A stretch of DNA of 34,683 bases from an uncultured Clostridia bacterium. GTDB taxonomy: Bacteria > Bacillota > Clostridia > TANB77 > CAG-508. The DNA lies in assembly GCA_947626765.1 (NCBI GenBank), contig CANQTQ010000015.1, positions 1 through 34,683 on the forward strand. Reading direction: 5' to 3'. The notes under the pieces were generated by a model that did no database searches, was not told the DNA's origin, and saw nothing but the letters and a program-made list of their open reading frames with translations. The position numbers and the translations under genes are program-made. Of this stretch, positions 15,859 to 21,612 are shown one piece after another (the first letter of the stretch is position 1; each line of letters starts with the position of its first letter).

Positions 15859-16497
15859 TTAATTTACTTTTTTAAAACTAATTTTGTTTTCTTCTCCTGC
15901 TAAAAGTCTTTTTATATTTGCTCTATGATTAAATATTATAAGAACTGCTAGTATAATGCTATATATTAAGTAGCTCCAATTACTTGCACTTACTAAATAG
16001 TTTTGATTAATAAATATTACTAGTACAGGAAATAAAACTGCAGCTGCAATTGAGCCTACAGATACCATCCTTGTTAAAGCTATTAATACTAATGCAAATA
16101 CTAAACAAATTAGTCCAATTTGCCAGTTTGTAATTAGAAGAACACCTAATGATGTTGCTATTCCCTTTCCACCTTTAAATTTAAAAAATACTGGAAATGT
16201 ATGTCCTAGTATAACAAATATACCTGCAACTTGTATTAAAAGTGCGTTATCTAAACCTTTAACAATTTTTCCTGCTAAAAATGCAACCAAAACTGCAACT
16301 ACACCTTTTAAAATATCACAAATTAAAGTAATGGCTGCTGCTCCTTTTCCTACTGCTCTTAGTACATTTGTAGTTCCTGCATTTCCGCTTCCCTTTTCTC
16401 TTACATCGAATCCTGCTACTTTTTTGCTAATAATAACTGAAAAACTAATGCTACCTAATAAATAAGCAATAATTGCAACTATAATATATGTTGCCAT
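15859..16497 (-). CDS. plsY: Acyl-phosphate:glycerol-3-phosphate acyltransferase
   Basis: PlsY transfers an acyl group from acyl-phosphate to glycerol 3-phosphate, the first membrane step of phosphatidic acid synthesis. Family motifs: LLGSISFSVIISK, GSGNAGTTNVLRAVGK, GHTFPVFFKFKGGKGIATSLG, and a C-terminal IFNHRANIKRLLAG. About five to seven membrane segments. The start at 16497 gives AAGGAGA about 9 nt of spacing; a GTG at 16506 abuts it. Together with gpsA and der this forms the conserved der-plsY-gpsA cluster. Confidence 0.97.
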   Translation of the reverse strand: MATYIIVAIIAYLLGSISFSVIISKKVAGFDVREKGSGNAGTTNVLRAVGKGAAAITLICDILKGVVAVLVAFLAGKIVKGLDNALLIQVAGIFVILGHTFPVFFKFKGGKGIATSLGVLLITNWQIGLICLVFALVLIALTRMVSVGSIAAAVLFPVLVIFINQNYLVSASNWSYLIYSIILAVLIIFNHRANIKRLLAGEENKISFKKVN

Positions 16498-16520
16498 TAA
16501 AATCACTCTCCTTTTTTATG

Positions 16521-16566
16521 ACTTGTCCCTTTTTGCCCCAAAAGGGTAATTAGGGACTGTCCCTTT
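16521..16566. repeat. Small GGGAC/GTCCC repeat at the der-plsY junction
   Basis: On plus: TTGTCCCTTTTTG, then CCCCAAAAGGG, then GGGACTGTCCC (16553-16563). It combines two GTCCCTTTTT units with a GGGACAGTCCC palindrome and a CCCTTTT/AAAAGGG hairpin. G/C-rich for this genome, and it supplies the last codons and stop of der. Confidence 0.6.
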
Positions 16567-17878
16567 TTTCTCTTGCTATCATCCTAATTGGTGTACCAGT
16601 AAGCCCTCCGAATTCTTTTCTTATTTGATTTACTAAATAACGTTCATAAGAAAAGTGGAATAAATCTTTGTCATTTACAAATACAACAAAAGTTGGTGGT
16701 TTTGTTCCAGCTTGTGTCATATAATAAATTTTTAGTCTTTTTCCTTTATCTGTAGGTGGTTGAACAATTGTTACTGCTTCACTTAAAATATCATTTAATA
16801 CTGATGTTGATGCTCTTAAAGCATTTTGGTTTGCTACCATATTTATCATTTCAAATAGTTTATTTACTCTTTGACCTGTTTTTGCAGAAATAAATATTAT
16901 TGGTGCATAAGATAAATAAGATAATTTGTTATACACTTCTTTTTTATAATTTTCTAATGTTTGATTATCTTTTTCTACTTCGTCCCATTTGTTAACTGCA
17001 ATAATAATGCCTTTTCCTGATTCATGTGCTTCTCCTGCTATTTTAGCATCTTGAGCTGTTACACCTTCATTTGCATCTAACATTAAAACACATACATCTG
17101 CTCTTTCTATTGCTAAAAGACTTCTTACAACACTATATTTTTCTAAGTTATCATCTACTTTACTTTTTCTTCTAATTCCTGCTGTATCTATAAATACATA
17201 TTTTCCAAATTCATTTTCAAATTCTGAGTCTATAGCGTCTCTAGTAGTTCCTGCTATATCACTTACTATTACTCTATTTTCGCCTAGTATTTTATTTATA
17301 AGTGATGATTTTCCTACATTTGGTTTTCCTATCATTGCAACTTTAATAGTTAATGTATCTTCATTTTGCTCCGTTTCAGGTGGAAAATTTTCATAAATAG
17401 CATCTAGTACATCACCTATGCCTTTGGCATTTACTGCTGATACTGCATAAGGTTCTCCAAGTCCTAAATTGTAGAATTCATATAATTCATTTGGAACTTT
17501 TCCATAAGTGTCTGATTTGTTACAAACTAATACAACTGGCTTTTTAGATTTTTTAAGCATTAAAGCAATATCTTTATCTGCTGCAGTTACTCCTTGTTTA
17601 ATATCTGTTAAAAATATAATTACATCTGCAAGTTCTATTGCTATATTGGCTTGATTTCTCATTTGAACAGTTATAGTATCATTACTTTCTGGTTCAATTC
17701 CTCCTGTATCTATTAAAGTAAAGTCTCTTCCTCTCCAAGTAGAATCTGCATATACTCTATCTCTTGTAACACCTGGTGTATCTTCTACAATAGAAATTCT
17801 TTTACCCACTATATAATTAAAAAATGTAGATTTTCCTACATTTGGTCTTCCTATAATTGCAACTGTTGGTTTTGCCAT
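16550..17878 (-). CDS. der: Ribosome biogenesis GTPase Der
   Basis: Der (EngA) has two tandem GTPase domains and a KH-like domain and acts in 50S subunit assembly. G1 motifs GRPNVGKST (residues 10-18) and GKPNVGKSS (about 185-193), both DTPG/DTAG G3 motifs, NKSD and NKWDE G4 motifs, and the C-terminal FGGLTGTPIRMIAREKR are present. The tail RDSP plus the stop is encoded inside the small GGGAC repeat, so the natural end has been replaced. The ribosome binding site is 33 nt from the ATG, with a hairpin between them. First gene of the der-plsY-gpsA cluster. Confidence 0.98.
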   Translation of the reverse strand: MAKPTVAIIGRPNVGKSTFFNYIVGKRISIVEDTPGVTRDRVYADSTWRGRDFTLIDTGGIEPESNDTITVQMRNQANIAIELADVIIFLTDIKQGVTAADKDIALMLKKSKKPVVLVCNKSDTYGKVPNELYEFYNLGLGEPYAVSAVNAKGIGDVLDAIYENFPPETEQNEDTLTIKVAMIGKPNVGKSSLINKILGENRVIVSDIAGTTRDAIDSEFENEFGKYVFIDTAGIRRKSKVDDNLEKYSVVRSLLAIERADVCVLMLDANEGVTAQDAKIAGEAHESGKGIIIAVNKWDEVEKDNQTLENYKKEVYNKLSYLSYAPIIFISAKTGQRVNKLFEMINMVANQNALRASTSVLNDILSEAVTIVQPPTDKGKRLKIYYMTQAGTKPPTFVVFVNDKDLFHFSYERYLVNQIRKEFGGLTGTPIRMIAREKRDSP

Positions 17879-17889
17879 TTTTTTATTGT

Positions 17890-17917
17890 AAGGGAATATT
17901 TTTAAGCCCTTCTCCTT
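17890..17917 (-). promoter_or_regulatory. Hairpin-spaced ribosome binding site of der
   Basis: AAGGAG (17912-17917, minus) is followed by the stem AAGGG/CCCTT (17907-17911 with 17890-17894), then an A-rich run to the ATG at 17876-17878. No nearer binding site is visible. The arrangement matches that at 12937-12966. Confidence 0.45.
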
Positions 17918-18068
17918 ATTTGTATATTTAGATTTTTAAATTAGGCTATATCTATAAACCTTTTATATAATATTTTTGTTATGTTAATAGCATTTTATAA
18001 ACTTTAATATTTTTGCTATAACATCATTTTTTCTTTTTTTTCTTTTCGTATTTATTTTACTATAAGCC

Positions 18069-18099
18069 AAAAAAAATAGCAAGACAAAACTTGCTATTT
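18069..18099 (-). terminator. Terminator after the ycaO gene
   Basis: Stem AAATAGCAAG (18074-18083) / CTTGCTATTT (18090-18099); on minus it is followed by eight T (18069-18076, partly within the stem). It ends the ycaO transcript, downstream of repeat copy E. Confidence 0.85.
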
Positions 18100-18129
18100 G
18101 ATTGTTTTACTTAGTTAAATTATATTAAA

Positions 18130-18151
18130 GCTAGAATAGTACTATTCTAGC
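18130..18151. repeat. Terminal-inverted-repeat family, solo palindrome (copy E)
   Basis: A perfect 22-bp palindrome: GCTAGAA, TAGTACTA and the complement of the first arm. It equals the two ends of a full element joined at TAGTACTA with the interior missing. Flanked on the left by ATTAAA as in copies B and D. It starts 18 nt after the ycaO stop. Confidence 0.85.
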
Positions 18152-18169
18152 AATTACTTATAACTAGCG

Positions 18170-19990
18170 TTATTTCATAGCTAACTTTTCTTTAGTTTCA
18201 AAATTGCTATAATTAAATAAGTCTTTTAGTACTGATTGGTCAATTATATTTTCTTTTTGCATTTTTTTAAGTGTTTTCATAAATGGTAAATAATATGAAT
18301 CATCGTTTTCAACATAGTCTTCTGGTTTTACTAAGTAATGATTTATTAAAATGTTTTCTCTTTTTGCAAAGCTATAGTTTATAGCTTCTGCTATTTCTTC
18401 ATCAAATAATAAATTTATATATTCCATTGTTTTTTCATGATTATTTAACTTACTCATTGCAGCTGCATAATAATATACTGCTCTTACTAAAATAGTAGTT
18501 ATATCTTCTGGTATTAAATTACTTGCAATAAATAAAATTTCTTCTAAAATCTTTTCAGCTTTTTGATACTCTTTATTCATAATATAACAAATTGCTAAAA
18601 AATATTTTGTACTATTATTTATTTTTTCACAAGGAAGAAGATTAATATCTTTTACATTCATTAGAAAATATAAAGATTCAAATCCTGCATCATATATTAA
18701 TGTTTCTAACATTTTTATAACTTCAGGTAAATTATTTAAATTAATTCTGTTTAAATCTTTTAATAAGTATTCTATGTTTTCAAATTCACGGTATCTTCCT
18801 GCCATTTTTGTTCTAGTTACTTCTGTCATTCCAGGTATAATAACTCTAAAACTTGGAAATCCTAGTGTTGATACGTCTCTTATTATAACATCATGACCAT
18901 CTTTTAGAATTTGATTTATTAATTTATTTAGAATTTGATTATTATTTAAGTTTGAAACATCTTCTATTTCTATAAATTTATATGACTTTTCTGATGACAA
19001 TAACTGATATGGCATTGTAGCTATATTTTTATCTACAAACTCTCTAATATTTTCTGCACTATCTAAATCTTCATTTTTAAAGTCATATGTGCAGCCTTGT
19101 GCATAAGTATAAATGTCCATTCCTTGAGCAGCTTCTGTAAAGCATCTTTCCATTGCAATACCATAGTCTGGATGAGCACCAAGTTTAAAACCAAATTTTC
19201 CTGTATTTTTTTGTAATATTATTAGTCCTGCTACTGGATATTTTCCTCCCATAGAGCAATCTAGTAACTTACATATATATCCTTTTGATTTTTTAAGTTT
19301 TTCATACATTTCTTTTACTTTTGGAAATTTTTTAATAAATTCATCTGGAATTTCAGGAAGGGCTAATTTTTGATAAATTATTTGCATAGATACATATCTT
19401 TCTAATATTTCAGATATTCCTTCTATTAAGGCTTCTTCTGGGCTGTTTCCTGCACACATTCCGTTTGAACCAACCAAATGACATGAAAGTACATGAGGAA
19501 TATATACTATTTTTTTATCTCTTACACTATATTGTGGAAGTGAAATAATTTGTTTTTCGTTTCCAAATATTTTTTCTAAAAGTTCTAATTTAGTTTTGCA
19601 CTCTTCTTTATTTTCTTCATATATTTGATTTATAAAGCTATCATTTTGATTTGCTATTTCTTCTAAACTTAATTTTTTTTCATCTGCTGAATATAAAAAT
19701 GGGAATTCCAAGCTTGGTTTTTCAGTTCTAAATACTAACATTCCATTTTGATATCTTTCTAAAAACTCTGCATATCCACTAGCTAAAGCAAATTCTTTTG
19801 TCATTCCTTTTCCGTTTTGACCAAGGTTAGTTCCTTTTATACATACTCTTAATGAATATGTGCCTACACTGCTTTTTTTAGTCCAATTTTCTTCAACCTC
19901 AATATTATTCTTTTTTAAAATTTCTTTTATTCTTTTTACTGTATTTTCTGGACTTGTTTCTTTGTATCTCATTTCTTGTAAATTACTCAT
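18170..19990 (-). CDS. Stand-alone YcaO-domain protein with helical (TPR-like) C-terminus
   Basis: YcaO enzymes use ATP to activate amide backbones, making azolines, thioamides or related changes; the E. coli-type protein is linked to RimO modification of ribosomal protein S12. Seen here: GKGMTKEFALASGYAEFLERY (split motif at residues 60-80), the ATP/Mg-binding helix EALIEGISEILERY (186-199), CFTEAAQGMD (283-292), and RDVSTLGFPSFRV followed by IPGMTEVTR. Residues from about 430 to the end are helical repeats resembling TPRs, as in the E. coli-type YcaO. No Ocin-ThiF, dehydrogenase, TfuA or precursor peptide gene is adjacent, so a ribosomal or other housekeeping substrate is more likely than a peptide antibiotic. 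Confidence 0.88.
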   Translation of the reverse strand: MSNLQEMRYKETSPENTVKRIKEILKKNNIEVEENWTKKSSVGTYSLRVCIKGTNLGQNGKGMTKEFALASGYAEFLERYQNGMLVFRTEKPSLEFPFLYSADEKKLSLEEIANQNDSFINQIYEENKEECKTKLELLEKIFGNEKQIISLPQYSVRDKKIVYIPHVLSCHLVGSNGMCAGNSPEEALIEGISEILERYVSMQIIYQKLALPEIPDEFIKKFPKVKEMYEKLKKSKGYICKLLDCSMGGKYPVAGLIILQKNTGKFGFKLGAHPDYGIAMERCFTEAAQGMDIYTYAQGCTYDFKNEDLDSAENIREFVDKNIATMPYQLLSSEKSYKFIEIEDVSNLNNNQILNKLINQILKDGHDVIIRDVSTLGFPSFRVIIPGMTEVTRTKMAGRYREFENIEYLLKDLNRINLNNLPEVIKMLETLIYDAGFESLYFLMNVKDINLLPCEKINNSTKYFLAICYIMNKEYQKAEKILEEILFIASNLIPEDITTILVRAVYYYAAAMSKLNNHEKTMEYINLLFDEEIAEAINYSFAKRENILINHYLVKPEDYVENDDSYYLPFMKTLKKMQKENIIDQSVLKDLFNYSNFETKEKLAMK

Positions 19991-20046
19991 TTTTTATCCC
20001 TCCATTTTTTATTTTTCGACAAAATTTTATCATTTTATTTAACAAA

Positions 20047-20077
20047 AAAAAGAGCTTTTATATATAAAGCTCTTTTT
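20047..20077. terminator. Bidirectional terminator between dCMP deaminase and ycaO genes
   Basis: AAAGAGCTTT/AAAGCTCTTT stem with a tatata loop, flanked by A runs on the left and T runs on the right, so usable on either strand. On minus it would end the dCMP deaminase transcript before ycaO. Confidence 0.8.
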
Positions 20078-20084
20078 CTTATAT

Positions 20085-20276
20085 AAAAATAAATTTTATT
20101 TTTTCATATAACTATTTTATATTTTTGTATAATTGTTTTATTTTTTATGTAATTATTCTACTTTTTTATATAATATTTTGCATTTTTGTATAATTATTCT
20201 ACTTTTTCATATAATATTTTGCATTTTTGTATAATTCCTTTACTCTTTCGCATATTTATTTTGCTTTCTTGTATAA
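20085..20276. repeat. Degenerate ~41-bp tandem repeat
   Basis: Units at 20152-20192 and 20193-20233 differ at only one base; a third at 20234-20275 is diverged and traces of earlier units lie before 20152. Each unit contains TTTTGCATTTTTGTATA. It occupies the region between the dCMP deaminase stop and its terminator. Unit length, lack of spacers and degeneracy exclude a CRISPR array. Confidence 0.75.
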
Positions 20277-20282
20277 TGCTTA

Positions 20283-20780
20283 TTAATATGTTATTTTCCC
20301 TTGTAAGAGGTCATCATTTTTTATCCAATCTTGTACGTCTACTTTAATATATTCGTTATCTGTTTTTCCTCTTACTATTACTGTTTCAATTCCTGCGTTT
20401 ATAATTAGCTTTCTACACATTTGGCAAGAATTAGCTCCTGTATCATATTCTCCAGTTTCTGGTCTATATAATACTAAATATAGGGTTCCACCAATCATAT
20501 CTTTTCTACTGGCACTAATAATGGCATTTTGCTCTGCATGAACACTTCTGCAAGCATCATATCCACCATGTCTTACATCTGGAAATAATTTCTTTTTAGT
20601 ACAATAACCTAAATCAATACAATTTACTCTTCCTCTTGGTGCTCCACTATAACCTGTTGATACAATTTCATCATGATTTACAATTACACATCCAGCCTTT
20701 TTTCTTAAGCATGTGCTTCTATCTGCTACTGCTTTTGCTATATTTAAATAATAATTAATTTTATCAATTCTATTTTCCAT
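20283..20780 (-). CDS. dCMP deaminase (ComEB-type)
   Basis: Deaminates dCMP to dUMP for thymidylate synthesis. Zinc site: HAE at residues 81-83 with catalytic Glu83, and Cys119/Cys122 in SCQMC. The N-terminal ADRSTCLRKKAGCVIV and GYSGAPRG motifs are typical of the dCMP deaminase/ComEB family, as is the extra Cys-containing insertion near residues 54-60. Length of 165 residues is normal. A promoter with TTGACA (20917-20922) and TAATAT 17 nt downstream lies upstream. Confidence 0.95.
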   Translation of the reverse strand: MENRIDKINYYLNIAKAVADRSTCLRKKAGCVIVNHDEIVSTGYSGAPRGRVNCIDLGYCTKKKLFPDVRHGGYDACRSVHAEQNAIISASRKDMIGGTLYLVLYRPETGEYDTGANSCQMCRKLIINAGIETVIVRGKTDNEYIKVDVQDWIKNDDLLQGKITY

Positions 20781-20893
20781 AATAATATTTCCTTTTTAGT
20801 ATATTTATTAGTTTAATATTTTTATATTAATTGTACTTTAAGCAAAAATATAATTAAAAAATAATAATTATATAATACAAATAACTACTTTAA

Positions 20894-20922
20894 ATATTAT
20901 AATTTATTACACATTTTGTCAA
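20894..20922 (-). promoter_or_regulatory. dCMP deaminase gene promoter
   Basis: TTGACA (20917-20922), 17-nt spacer, TAATAT (20894-20899) on minus; TATAAT also occurs but with a 15-nt spacer (20896-20901). Confidence 0.55.
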
Positions 20923-20981
20923 GGAAAATATATAATAAAGGCATTTACTCTAGATAAGTATTTATGAAGAAAGTATAAAAT

Positions 20982-21015
20982 AAAAAAACTCCAGTAACTT
21001 TATATTACTGGAACT
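20982..21015 (-). terminator. rpmF terminator
   Basis: CCAGTAA (20991-20997) / TTACTGG (21005-21011) with flanking A-T pairs, followed on minus by seven T (20982-20988). Confidence 0.85.
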
Positions 21016-21026
21016 AAAAAAATTTA

Positions 21027-21212
21027 TTAATTTTCTTGTTTTTGAGCTACTACTTCTTTTCCATCATAGTATCCACAATTTGGGCAAACTCTATGTTGCA
21101 TAACTTTTTCGTGGCAATGTGGACAATCTACTAAATTTTGATTTTCTAATTTCCATGTTGATCTTTTTAAGTGTGTTCTTGCTTTTGACCATCTTCTTTT
21201 TGGTTGTGCCAT
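21027..21212 (-). CDS. rpmF: Ribosomal protein bL32
   Basis: Small 50S protein. Starts MAQPKRRWSKARTHLKRSTW and holds a zinc ribbon with CPHC and CPNC pairs, so this is the zinc-binding form. The length of 61 residues is normal. GGGAGGG lies before the ATG. A consensus promoter and a terminator frame it as a single-gene unit; the yceD (DUF177) gene that often precedes rpmF is absent. Confidence 0.98.
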   Translation of the reverse strand: MAQPKRRWSKARTHLKRSTWKLENQNLVDCPHCHEKVMQHRVCPNCGYYDGKEVVAQKQEN

Positions 21213-21326
21213 TTGTAATTCCCTCCCTTAACTTACGCTAGTTTATAAAGATATATGTTTTAACTATCTTAATTTTCTATTTATAAATATATTTAAAATT
21301 TACCTATGTAAAATTCGTACTATAAA

Positions 21327-21355
21327 ATTATACTAATTTTTACTTTATTTGTCAA
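21327..21355 (-). promoter_or_regulatory. rpmF promoter
   Basis: Full consensus on minus: TTGACA (21350-21355), 17-nt spacer, TATAAT (21327-21332). The leader before the gene is about 105 nt. Confidence 0.85.
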
Positions 21356-21415
21356 CAGTTTTGTGTTTTTTTTATAAATTCCATGTTACTAGCTAATAGT
21401 TAAAATTATATTAAA

Positions 21416-21529
21416 GCTCGAATAGTACTATTTTTCGCAGTCTTGAGAGGTTCCGTTCTGACTCTACTTCTTTGAATATAACTACTGCAACGGGCATTTG
21501 AAAAAGAAGAAAACTAGTACTATTCGAGC
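21416..21529 (-). repeat. Terminal-inverted-repeat element, copy D
   Basis: 114 bp. Ends GCTCGAATAGTACTA and complement. Interior on plus: CGCAGT, AGAGGTTCCGTT, then ACTGCAACGGGC. TCCGTT still pairs with AACGGG through a G-T pair, and GCAGT/ACTGC is extended by one pair relative to copies A and C. It lies beyond the ppdK terminator and upstream of the rpmF promoter. Confidence 0.85.
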
Positions 21530-21563
21530 TAGTTAACTAATATTAGTAACAATTTAATACAAA

Positions 21564-21589
21564 ACTGCCCTAAAAAATTTTAGGACAGT
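21564..21589 (-). terminator. ppdK terminator
   Basis: ACTGCCCTAAAA (21564-21575) / TTTTAGGACAGT (21578-21589), one mismatch, with TTTT following on minus; 24 nt after the ppdK stop. Confidence 0.75.
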
Positions 21590-21612
21590 TAGCATATTTA
21601 TATAATTAAATC

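Noticed and set aside
18170..19990. Azole/thioamide peptide (RiPP) gene cluster
   Set aside because: No precursor-like small frame with a ribosome binding site, no E1-like, TfuA, dehydrogenase or transporter gene adjacent to the YcaO gene.
20085..20276. CRISPR array
   Set aside because: The repeats are directly adjacent without unique spacers, degenerate, and A/T-only; no cas gene is in the window.
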